NCBI GenBank assembly: GCA_904384245.1
Contig: CAJFJM010000005.1
Location: 1-32,525, forward strand
Reading direction: 5' to 3'
Length of the DNA: 32,525 bases
DNA from: an uncultured Clostridia bacterium
GTDB lineage: Bacteria; Bacillota; Clostridia; TANB77; CAG-508
The translations under genes were made by a program, and so were the position numbers. Under the pieces are notes generated by a model. It saw only the letters and a program-made list of their open reading frames with translations, was not told where the DNA came from and searched no databases. How positions within the stretch are numbered: the stretch's first letter is position 1; every line of letters starts with the position of its first letter. Shown one piece after another: positions 23,721 to 32,234 of the stretch.

Positions 23721-25085
23721 ATGTTAGGACAAGTTTTTATATTAGTAATACTTATTTTTTTCAATGCTTTTTTTGCAGCAAGTGAAATAGCCTTTATATC
23801 ATTAAATGACGCAAAAATAGAAAAAAGAGCAAAAGAAGGAGATAAAAAAGCAAAACAAATAGAAAAAATGTTAAAATCTCCAAGTAAGTTTCTAGCAACA
23901 ATTCAAATAGGTATTACATTAGCAGGATTTCTATCAAGTGCATTTGCATCAGATACATTTGCAAATGTTTTGGCACCAACTTTTCATAGTTGGATGCCAT
24001 TTTTAACAGTAGAAGTTTGGAAAGGAATTTCTATTATAGTAATTACAATTATTTTATCATTCTTTACTCTAATTTTTGGAGAATTAGTTCCAAAAAGAAT
24101 AGGAATGAAAAACTCAGAAAAAGTTTCATATTTTTCAATTGGTATTATTAGAGCAATATCAATTATTGCAGCACCATTTGTAAAATTATTAACAGTAGTA
24201 ACAAATGGAATTTCCAAAATATTTGGAATTGGAGAAAATGAAGAAGAAATAGTTACAGAAGAAGAAATAAAGATGATGTTAGATCAGGGAAAAGAAAAAG
24301 GAACAATAGAAGATGGAGAAAAAGAACTAATAAATAATGTATTTGAATTTAATGATATTACAGCTTCAGAAATAATGACACACAGAAAAGACATATTTGC
24401 TGTAGATAAAAATATAAAATTACAAGATTTACTAGAAGAAATTGCAGAAGTAGATTATAAATATAGTAGAATACCTGTATATGATGAGACAATAGATGAG
24501 ATACAAGGGATTTTATATGTAAAAGATATTTTAAAAAATGTGAATAAGAAGAATTTTAAAGTAAAAAATATTATGAAAGATGCATATTATGTTCCACAAA
24601 ATAAGGTAATAGATGAATTATTCCAAGAAATGCAAAAAAACAAAACACAAATGGCAATAGTTGTAGATGAATATGGAGGAACAGCAGGACTTATTACAAT
24701 GGAAGATATACTTGAAGAGCTAGTTGGAGATATCTATGATGAATATGATGAGGTAGAAGAAGAATATCAAAAAATTGATGAAAACACATATATTTTAAGT
24801 GGAAGTATGACAATTTATGATGTCAATAAATTATTAAATGCGGAAATTCCAGAAGGTGATTATGATACATTATCAGGTTTCTTGCAAGAAGAACTAGGAA
24901 GAATACCAGAAGATGAAGAGATGCCAACAATAGAAACAAAAAATGTCACTTATAAAATAGAAGAATATGAAGATAGAAGAATTTTAAAAGTAAAAGCATG
25001 TAAAAACTATCCAAAAGAATCAGAACAGGAAAAGGACTCTAAAAGTGAAAAGGAATCAAATAAATATAACAAAACAAATGAATAA
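23721..25085 (+). CDS. CNNM/CorC-HlyC family membrane protein with CBS pair
   Basis: Likely transporter or regulator of Mg2+/Co2+ efflux (family knowledge). The 454-residue order is typical: a DUF21/CNNM membrane domain with four hydrophobic stretches (residues 1-140; NAFFAASEIAFISLND, FGELVPKRIGM), a CBS pair (about 190-330; ITASEIMTHRKDIFAVD, VDYKYSRIPVYDE, VDEYGGTAGLITMEDILEELVGDIYDEYD), and a C-terminal CorC_HlyC domain (TYILSGSMTIYDVNKLL). The tail is Lys/Glu/Ser-rich and low in complexity. ATG is preceded by AAAGGGAAG. The WG-repeat gene follows after 31 bases and is probably in the same transcript. Confidence 0.93.
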   Translation: MLGQVFILVILIFFNAFFAASEIAFISLNDAKIEKRAKEGDKKAKQIEKMLKSPSKFLATIQIGITLAGFLSSAFASDTFANVLAPTFHSWMPFLTVEVWKGISIIVITIILSFFTLIFGELVPKRIGMKNSEKVSYFSIGIIRAISIIAAPFVKLLTVVTNGISKIFGIGENEEEIVTEEEIKMMLDQGKEKGTIEDGEKELINNVFEFNDITASEIMTHRKDIFAVDKNIKLQDLLEEIAEVDYKYSRIPVYDETIDEIQGILYVKDILKNVNKKNFKVKNIMKDAYYVPQNKVIDELFQEMQKNKTQMAIVVDEYGGTAGLITMEDILEELVGDIYDEYDEVEEEYQKIDENTYILSGSMTIYDVNKLLNAEIPEGDYDTLSGFLQEELGRIPEDEEMPTIETKNVTYKIEEYEDRRILKVKACKNYPKESEQEKDSKSEKESNKYNKTNE

Positions 25086-25116
25086 TTTGATTAAGTAAAT
25101 GAAAGGAAAATAAAAA

Positions 25117-26856
25117 ATGAAGAAAAAGAATATTGTAAAAATTATATTATTAATAATTATTATTTTATTAGTAGCAGGATTTTTTATATATAGAAATGCA
25201 AAGCAAGAAGCAAAAGAATATGAAATTATGCAAATTCCAAGTGAAGAATATGCTTATTTTGTTTATAAGCAAGAAAATAAATATGGAGTTATTGATAAAG
25301 AAGGAAATATAGTTGTTCAAGCACAGTTTACAAATGTAAAAATACCAAATCCTTTAAAGTCAGTTTTTGTATGCTATGATGGAGATAATACAAAAGTTTT
25401 AAATGAAAAAAATGAGACATTATATGAGAATTTTAATAATATAGAACCATTGACATTAAAAAATGTTTCAACAGATTTAATATATGAAAAAACAGTTCTA
25501 AAGTACGAAGAAAACGGAAAATATGGTTTAATTAGCATAGATGGAAACAAAATCACAAATGCAAAATATCAAGAAATAGATACTTTACAATATAAAGAAG
25601 GAGAATTAGTAGTAAAAGAAAATGATAAATATGGAGTTATAAATATAAATGGTTATGAGATAATAAAACCAGAATATGACCAAGTAAAAGCAGACGGATA
25701 TTATTCTTCAGATAACAAATACAAAGATGATGGATATATTGTAAGTATTACAACAGATGATGGATATAGATATGGATATTTAAATAATGAAGGTCAAAAA
25801 ATATTAGATACTAAGTATAATGATTTATCTAGATTAGCTTATAGCAATAAAGATACTATATATTTATTGTGTGCTGAAAATGGTAAATATGGTTTATATG
25901 AAGGAGCAAAAAATATTATACCTAATGAATATCAAGCTATAACATATGTTGAAGATAATGATTTTTGTATAGTTCAAAAAGGTAAAAAATATGGTGTAGT
26001 AAATTTGGAAGGAAGTATGATGTTACAAGTAAAATATTCACAAATTGATGTAAATGGAGATTATTTGTATGTAACAGATGAAAATTCTGAAAAGAAGGTA
26101 TATGATAAAAAAGGAAATTTAACAGAAATAAATCCAAATTTAGTAATACAATCAACAAAATCAGATGATGATTATAAAATTTATATTGACTCATCAACAG
26201 GAAAAACAGTTTATAGTATTTATAAAGGAGATACAAAATTAACTTCAGAAAATTATAGTTATATAGAATATTTAAATGAAGGATATTTTATTGCAAGTAA
26301 TGAATCTGGAAAATTAGGAATAATAGATAGTAAAGGAAATGCAAAAGTAGAATTAAAATATGATTCAATACAAAAAATAGCAGGAACAAATATTATACAA
26401 GCAATTGATTCAACTACTAAAATGACAGAAATTTATTCAAAAGATTTTATAAAAACTTATGAAATTGCAAATGCAAGTATTGAAAATATAAAAGATAATA
26501 TAATAAAAGTGTATAATACAGAAGAAATAAAATATTTTGATTATGATGGTAATTTGTTAGAAAACAAAGTAGCTTTTCCAGATATAAATTTATTCCCTAA
26601 AAAGGAAAATGGAAAATGGGGATTTGTTGGACAAGATGGAAATGTTGTAGTAGATTATCAATATGATGATGTAACAGAATTTAATGAATATGGTTATGCA
26701 GGTGTGAAAAAGGATGAAAAATGGGGTGTAATTGATAAGGATGGAAATGTTATTGTTGAAGCAGTTTATGAATTAAATCCTCAGGATAAGCCTAGTTTTA
26801 TAGGTCAGTATTATAAAATATCATTTGGAAATGGGGAAGGATATTATACAAAATAG
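25117..26856 (+). CDS. Membrane-anchored WG-repeat protein
   Basis: After a short basic start, residues about 7-23 form one hydrophobic helix, so the rest probably lies outside. The remaining 550 residues hold at least eight WG-type beta repeats, recognisable by K-Y/W-G-[VFL]-[IV]..-[GD]G-..-[IV]... cores: KYGVIDKEGNIVV, KYGLISIDGN, KYGVININGY, KYGVVNLEGS, KLGIIDSKGN, KWGFVGQDGN, KWGVIDKDGN. Such proteins are thought to be interaction or envelope scaffolds; no enzyme activity is expected. AAAGGAAAA lies before the ATG. It follows the CNNM-type gene closely. Confidence 0.9.
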   Translation: MKKKNIVKIILLIIIILLVAGFFIYRNAKQEAKEYEIMQIPSEEYAYFVYKQENKYGVIDKEGNIVVQAQFTNVKIPNPLKSVFVCYDGDNTKVLNEKNETLYENFNNIEPLTLKNVSTDLIYEKTVLKYEENGKYGLISIDGNKITNAKYQEIDTLQYKEGELVVKENDKYGVININGYEIIKPEYDQVKADGYYSSDNKYKDDGYIVSITTDDGYRYGYLNNEGQKILDTKYNDLSRLAYSNKDTIYLLCAENGKYGLYEGAKNIIPNEYQAITYVEDNDFCIVQKGKKYGVVNLEGSMMLQVKYSQIDVNGDYLYVTDENSEKKVYDKKGNLTEINPNLVIQSTKSDDDYKIYIDSSTGKTVYSIYKGDTKLTSENYSYIEYLNEGYFIASNESGKLGIIDSKGNAKVELKYDSIQKIAGTNIIQAIDSTTKMTEIYSKDFIKTYEIANASIENIKDNIIKVYNTEEIKYFDYDGNLLENKVAFPDINLFPKKENGKWGFVGQDGNVVVDYQYDDVTEFNEYGYAGVKKDEKWGVIDKDGNVIVEAVYELNPQDKPSFIGQYYKISFGNGEGYYTK

Positions 26857-26966
26857 TAGTTGTTGTTTTAAATTTTAATTTTAAGTTTAATTTATAGTTA
26901 GAGTTGTGGCTATTTGCTTGTGTAAGATTGTTTAATAATATTAGTGGTTGTAAATTATAGGTTTAG

Positions 26967-27005
26967 GCTTTAGGAAATCGATTGGGGTTTCTTAAAGCTT
27001 TTTTT
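26967..27005 (+). terminator. Rho-independent terminator
   Basis: GCTTTAGGAAATC pairs with GGTTTCTTAAAGC (wobbles allowed) around a short loop, followed by seven T. It ends the CNNM/WG unit. Confidence 0.7.
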
Positions 27006-27009
27006 GTGG

Positions 27010-27204
27010 TGTGAGTCCGTTTTCAAATGGCAATAATAATTTTTTTATATTTAAAAACACTCCATAGCAGGGGCGTTTGAAAACCTAATTGGTTGCTCAC
27101 ACATGGCGGGTCTAGGTACGGTTTTCAAGCTGACGCGGGTCTTAGGGAACTGTCGGTCTTTTAAATATAAAAAAATTATTATTGCCATTTGAAAACTACT
27201 TTTT
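27010..27204. repeat. Nested-palindrome core, copy 3 (covarying stem, no outer repeats)
   Basis: The 104-nt core (27056-27159) is nearly the same as in copies 1 and 2, but its enclosing arms (27019-27055 and 27160-27196, 37 bp, perfectly paired) differ in sequence from theirs: CAAATGGCAATAATAA here, CACAGGTTAATAATTA there. Complementary changes occur in the other arm. The outer GTGAACG repeats are absent. It lies between the WG-repeat gene terminator and the patatin gene. Confidence 0.75.
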
Positions 27205-27309
27205 GGAATGTTTTATTTTTTGTTATAAATTGAATGTAAAATGTTTATTATGGATTTATTTGTGAATAATATAGTTAGAATGTTTCTGAGGAAGGAAAGT
27301 GGATTGAAA

Positions 27310-28171
27310 ATGAAAATTGGGGTTGCATTGTCTGGTGGTGGTATTAAGGGGATTGCACATGCAGGTGTATTGAAAGCTTTTGAGGAAAATGATATAAAAA
27401 TAGATGTAATTGGTGGAACTAGTTCAGGCAGTTTGGTTGCAACTTTATATGCTATGGGTTATTCTCCACGTTATATATATTTATTGTTTCAAAGATATGC
27501 AAAAGATATAGTTAGTATGGATTTTTTACCTTTATTTAATGGAATGAGTAGTTTTATAAAAAATAAAAAATTTCAGATAGTTGGATTTAATAATGGCAAA
27601 AAGTTGGAAAATGAATATAATAGTTTGGCAATGCAAAAAGGGATAGAAAAGATTTCAGATATAAAGATGCCATTGGTTATTCCAACTGTGGATATAAATT
27701 CTGCAAAGGAGTATGTTTTTACAAATTATATACCAGATAAAGAAGACAAAGATAAATATATATCAGATATTCCAATAGGCCTTGCAGTAAGAGCAAGTAG
27801 TAGCTTTCCACGGAGTGTTTTATCCTTGTAAATATAAGAATCATCATTTTTTAGATGGTGGAATTTTGGATAATATACCTGTTACAGAAGTAAAGAAACA
27901 AGGAGCAGATATTATTATATCTGTTAATTTTGAACTAGAAGAAGTGAATGAAGATAGTAATATAATTGATATAACTATGAGAACTTTAGATATAATGGGA
28001 AGCAAAGTTTCTGAAAATAGTCTGAATTATACTGATTATTTAATTACTATAGAAGCATGTAAAGTGGGTCTATTAGATTTTACAAAATTGGAAACTTGCT
28101 ATCAATGTGGTTATGAAACGGCAATTAAAGCTATTAAAGGGAAAATTGGAGAAATTTTAAAACTAATTTGA
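27310..28171 (+). CDS. Patatin-like phospholipase, +1 frameshift at a CGG codon
   Basis: A serine lipid hydrolase of the patatin/RssA type. The conceptual protein of 286 residues shows ALSGGGIKGIAHAGVLKAF (oxyanion loop), IGGTSSGSL (nucleophile Ser in GxSxG) and DGGILDNIPV (catalytic Asp). At 27811 the frame ...SSSFP is followed by CGG AGT...; moving +1 gives SFP-G-VFYPCKYKNHHFLDGG, which restores the conserved FPGVF block of the family with GGA = Gly. Both halves are otherwise intact. ATG 27310 is preferred over the in-frame 27241 because AGGAAAG lies upstream of it and the fold begins there. No signal peptide, so it probably acts in the cytoplasm or at the inner membrane face. Confidence 0.8.
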
Positions 28172-28394
28172 TAAAGTTATTTTAAAACTTCGATTCAAAA
28201 AAATTAAAAAGATTTATGTAGTTTATTATATGTAATAATGTATTTTAAAGTAGTTAAGGTAATTAGGAGTTTTAAGATTTTAATATATTTTGTAACTTAT
28301 TATAAATTTTGAATAAATATTAAATTAAATTTTAGATTAAACTTTTTTGTAAGAGTTGATTTAAATTACAATTAATTATCAGGTATAATAAGTA

Positions 28395-28618
28395 TATAAA
28401 TTTAATATATTTTAAAAGAATAAGATAAAAATAAAAGAATAAATAAAATAAAAGAATAAATGAAATAAAAAAATAAAAGAGTAAATGAAATAAAAGAATA
28501 AATGGAGTAAAAGAAAAAAAGAAATAAAAGAAAAGTAAAAAATAAAAGAGAAACAAAATAAAATAAAAAAAGAAAAGAGAAACAAAATAAAATAAAAAAG
28601 AAAATATAGAATAAAGAA
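28395..28618 (+). repeat. Low-complexity tract almost free of cytosine
   Basis: About 220 bases consist of imperfect AAATAAAAGAATAAATG-like units with only two C residues, including a direct repeat of AAAAGAGAAACAAAATAAAA (about 28543 and 28573). Three minus-strand frames open across it only because of the missing C, so they are not genes. It directly precedes the nifS ribosome site. The remaining gap (28172-28394) shows nothing. Confidence 0.6.
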
Positions 28619-28632
28619 GAGGGAGAAGTGAT

Positions 28633-29773
28633 ATGGAGATAAAATATTTTGATAATGCAGCAACGACGAGGATAAAAGAAGAAGTTTTTAGAGAAATGGT
28701 ACCATATTTGACAAATCAATATGGAAATGCTTCTTCTATATATAAGATAGGTAGAGATTCAAGGCGAGCAATTGAACAGGCAAGGGGAAGAGTTGCTAGT
28801 CTTTTTAATTCTGATCCTTCTGAAATTTATTTTACGAGTTGTGGCTCGGAGAGTGATAATATGGCTTTAAAAGGAATGGCATATTTGCAAAAAGAAAAAG
28901 GGACTGGAAAGGACCATATTATAACTTCTAAAATAGAGCATCCTGCAATTTTAGAATCTTGTAAAACTTTGGAAAAACAAGGTTTTAGAGTGACATATTT
29001 AGATGTTGATAAAGAAGGGGTAGTTGATTTAAATTCTTTAGAAAATGCAATAGATGAAAAGACTTTTTTAATTAGTATAATGTATGCAAATAATGAGATT
29101 GGTACAATTGAACCAATTGAACAAATTTCTAAAATTGCTCATAATCATAATATTATTTTTCATACTGATGCAGTTCAAGCTACTGGAAATGTAGATATAG
29201 ATGTAAAAAAATTGAATATTGATATACTTTCTATGTCAGGACATAAGATATATGCACCAAAAGGAATAGGAGCTATATATATCAGAAAAGGAATAGAAAT
29301 AAATAGATTTATGGATGGTGGACATCAAGAAAAAAATAAAAGAGCTGGAACAGAAAATGTTGCAGAAATAGTGGGTCTAGGAAAAGCTTGTGAATTAGCA
29401 GAAAAAAATTTAGAAAGTTATCAGAAAAAATTATTGTTTTTAAAGGGGTATTTTATAAAAAAATTAACAGAAAATTTTCAAGATTTTATAATAAATGGAA
29501 GCTTAGAAAATAGATTACCGGGAAATTGTAATATTTGTTTTAAAAACATAGATTCTAATGAACTGTTATTTAAATTAGATGCAGTACGGAATATGTGCAT
29601 CTGGAGGTTCTGCTTGTTCTTCTGGAGATAGTTCTGTTTCACATGTGCTTACTGCAATAGGTGTTCCAAGCGAATATGCAAATGGTGCACTCAGAATTAC
29701 TTTTGGGGATTTTAATAATAAAGAAGATGTGGATTTTTTAATTGATAATTTGAAAATAATCATTAGTAAATAA
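28633..29773 (+). CDS. nifS: NifS/IscS-type cysteine desulfurase, +1 frameshift at a CGG codon
   Basis: A PLP enzyme that removes sulfur from cysteine for Fe-S cluster or thio-cofactor assembly. The conceptual protein is 379 residues, a normal length. It has YFDNAATTRI, MYANNEIGTIEPI, HTDAVQATG, the PLP lysine in MSGHKIYAPKGIGA and the persulfide Cys in GSACSSGD. At 29587 the frame reads ...KLDAV-CGG-AAT; a +1 step gives V-G-ICASGGSACSSGD, the usual G-I-C-A-S block, and the frame stays open to the end (RITFGDFNNKEDVDFLIDNL). GAGGGAGAAG precedes the ATG. This being a core metabolic enzyme makes simple decay less expected. Confidence 0.85.
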
Positions 29774-29940
29774 TAAATATTGGTTAAGATAAAAGTTAAA
29801 TTTTCTTTTGAAAATAAAATTTTATTTATTTTCAATTTAATCTTGTATAACTTAAAGTTTCATAATGTTTTTGCATAATAAAAACTTAAATATATAATTG
29901 TACTAAAATAGGTTAAAGATATTTTTAAATATATAAATTT

Positions 29941-29975
29941 AAGCTAAAAATAAAAAATTATTTTTAGCTTTTCTA
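29941..29975. terminator. Bidirectional terminator between convergent genes
   Basis: AAGCTAAAAATAA and TTATTTTTAGCTT (13 bp, perfect) enclose AAAA and are followed by TTCT on the plus strand, between nifS and the convergent flavoprotein gene. Confidence 0.75.
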
Positions 29976-29995
29976 AATTATGAAAATTATAGAAA

Positions 29996-31588
29996 TTATA
30001 AAATTGTTTTAACTGCTGAAAGAGCACATTTAATTCCATCTACAGCAGCTGACATTATTCCTCCAGCATATCCTGCACCTTCTCCACATGGATAAATACC
30101 AGAAATATTTGTTTCTAAAGTATCATTTCTAGGAATTTTTACAGGAGAAGAACTTCTAGTTTCAACACCAGTTAATAAGCTATCAGGATTTGCAAAACCT
30201 TCAATTTTTTTATCAAAATATATTAAACCTTCTTTTAGAGTGGTAGAAACAAAATCAGGCAATATTAAATTTAAATCAGCAAAAGTAGTGCCAGGTAAAT
30301 ATGTAGGTTTTACATCTCCAAAAGCCTCTGATTTTTTATTATTTAGGAAATCAGAAACTTTTTGTATAGGGGCATTATAATTACTTCCACCTAAAACAAA
30401 AGATTTTTCTTCCAAATTTTTTTGAAAATCAATACCTGCTAAAGGAGAATTAGATAGAAAGTCATTTGGTGTAACATTTACAAGTAAAGCACTATTTGCA
30501 TTTACACCATCTCTTGCAAATTTGCTCATTCCATTTGTCACTATAGTATTTTCATCACTAGAAGAAGCCATAACAGTTCCACCAGGACACATACAAAAAG
30601 AATAACAACTTCTGCCACTAGGACTATGATATGCAAGTTTATATTCTGCAGGTGGTAATTTTAATTTTGTAATTGTACCATATTGTGATTTATTTATCAT
30701 TTCTTGTTTATGTTCTATTCTCACACCTACTGAAAAGTTTTTAGGTTCAACAATAATTCCTTTTTGATATATTTTTTTAAATGTATCTCTACTACTATGA
30801 CCAATTGCAAGAATCAATTTATCTGTAAAAAATTCTTTATGTTCTTTTGTTATAACATTTTCGGTTATAATAGAATGAATTTTATTATTTTTAAAATTAA
30901 AATCAATTAACTTAGTATTAAAATAAAACTTGCCACCATTTTCTATAATATAATTTCTAATGTTCCTAATTATATTTATTAAATTATCTGTACCAATATG
31001 AGGTTTATTCAAATATAAAATTTCCTTAGGTGCACCAAAATCCACAAATGTTTTTAAAACAGTAGAACATAAAGGAGAGTTAATACCAGTAGTCAATTTA
31101 CCATCAGAAAAAGTACCAGCACCACCTTCACCAAATTGTATATTTGAAAAAGTATTAAGAACTCTATTATTCATAAAATTATCAACATCTTGTTGTCTTT
31201 CCTCAACAGTTTTACCTTGCTCAATAATAATTGGTTTAATATTGTTTTTAATAAAAGTTAAAGCAGCAAAAAGCCCAGCCGGACCAGCCCCAACAACAAC
31301 ACTTTTTTTACACAAATTTAAATTATCTTGTGATATATTTTTAAGACTTTTAAAGTCTTTGGGAGTGTTTTCTTTATCTATTTTGGGATATTTCTCTTCA
31401 TTTTTTACTTCTATTTCAACTGAATAATTATAATGTATGTCTGCTTTTTTTCTGGCATCAATAGATTTTTTGGTAATATGCCAATCTATAATATCATCAC
31501 TTTTAATGCAATATTTTTTAATAATTTTTTTTAATAAATTATTTTCGCTTAAATCTTCATATATTTTTATATTATTTATTTTTAACAT
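29996..31588 (-). CDS. COG2509-type FAD-dependent dehydrogenase (uncharacterised)
   Basis: The 530-residue flavoprotein has a short N-terminal domain (residues 1-95, with ITKKSIDARKKADIHYNYSVE, typical of this family) followed by the FAD Rossmann motif VVVGAGPAGLFAA. Further blocks are FGEGGAGTFSDGKLTT, AIGHSSRDTF, FSVGVRIEHKQ, YSFCMCPGG and, near the end, GIYPCGEGAGYAGGIMSAAVDG, all usual for this family. The reaction is unknown (family knowledge only). AAAAGGAG lies six bases before the ATG. It stands alone, convergent with nifS. Confidence 0.9.
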   Translation of the reverse strand: MLKINNIKIYEDLSENNLLKKIIKKYCIKSDDIIDWHITKKSIDARKKADIHYNYSVEIEVKNEEKYPKIDKENTPKDFKSLKNISQDNLNLCKKSVVVGAGPAGLFAALTFIKNNIKPIIIEQGKTVEERQQDVDNFMNNRVLNTFSNIQFGEGGAGTFSDGKLTTGINSPLCSTVLKTFVDFGAPKEILYLNKPHIGTDNLINIIRNIRNYIIENGGKFYFNTKLIDFNFKNNKIHSIITENVITKEHKEFFTDKLILAIGHSSRDTFKKIYQKGIIVEPKNFSVGVRIEHKQEMINKSQYGTITKLKLPPAEYKLAYHSPSGRSCYSFCMCPGGTVMASSSDENTIVTNGMSKFARDGVNANSALLVNVTPNDFLSNSPLAGIDFQKNLEEKSFVLGGSNYNAPIQKVSDFLNNKKSEAFGDVKPTYLPGTTFADLNLILPDFVSTTLKEGLIYFDKKIEGFANPDSLLTGVETRSSSPVKIPRNDTLETNISGIYPCGEGAGYAGGIMSAAVDGIKCALSAVKTIL

Positions 31589-31870
31589 TTGGAACTCCTT
31601 TTATATTGGTATTTAAAAAATTTGTGAAATTTCTTTTATTATAATATGAATTTTTGGGAAAGTAAATAATTATAAAATGAATTGTTACTGTTTAGTGTAA
31701 AAATTTGTTTATAGGTTAAAATTGATTATAAGGCTTTTTATAAAATTTTAGAGTTTAAACACATTAAGTGAAGTAGTAAATTTAATATAGTCTAAGCATT
31801 AACAATATTTAAATTATAGATAAAATTTAGAGTATAGATAAAATTAAAATTTATTATTTTTAATTATAAG

Positions 31871-31915
31871 AAAAGTAGCGAAGCTACATAAGCTTAGCTC
31901 ACGCGGGTCTTTTTA
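31871..31915. repeat. GC-rich island, possible remnant of the nested-palindrome core
   Basis: GTAGCGAAGCTAC forms a small hairpin and is followed by AAGCTTAGCTCACGCGGGTC. ACGCGGGTCTT and AAGCT match the 3' part of the core at 10530-10555. No long stem encloses it. On the minus strand the hairpin is followed by TTTTCTT, so a small terminated transcript is possible. The rest of the 31589-31990 gap shows AT-rich sequence, with one hairpin (AGAAAA ... GGTCAA / TTGATC ... TTTTCT, about 31940-31983). Confidence 0.4.
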
Positions 31916-31996
31916 AAAGTCACCTTTCTTGTTATATACAGAAAAATTCATAGATGGTCAAAGATAAAAGGTTGATCTTTTCTATATAATAAAAAG

Positions 31997-32209
31997 TTCT
32001 TTAAGTAAGGTACTTAAAGAACTTTTTATACGTAAATTGTATCAATAATTTATTTTAAAATCAAGTATTAGTAAGGATTTTTTATAAATATTTCTATGTT
32101 AGTATAAAAAAATAAATATAAAAAATTTTTTTTTGAAAAACTGAAAACTCTTAATCACTCTAGTGTTTTTTACAATATTTAAATTTCTTTAAGTACCTTA
32201 CTTAAAGAA
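31997..32209. promoter_or_regulatory. Putative invertible promoter segment B (inverton)
   Basis: Exact 25-bp inverted repeats (31997-32021 and 32185-32209) bound 163 bp. The arms TCTTTAAGT/ACTTAAAGA are the same as in segment A, but the 5-nt centre is AAGGT. On the minus strand TTGATT (32059-32064) and TACAAT (32036-32041) are spaced 17 bases, matching segment A in place and sequence and pointing away from the gene at 32235. The left repeat extends into a 17-bp perfect hairpin with a T-run (31991-32027) that would terminate the outward transcript. Confidence 0.65.
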
Positions 32210-32234
32210 AAAAACAAAAGAAAGGACTAAAAAA

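Noticed and set aside
28332..28719. Three minus-strand ORFs rich in Phe, Leu and Ser
   Set aside because: Artefacts of the C-poor low-complexity tract: no stop triplets arise in such sequence on the complement.
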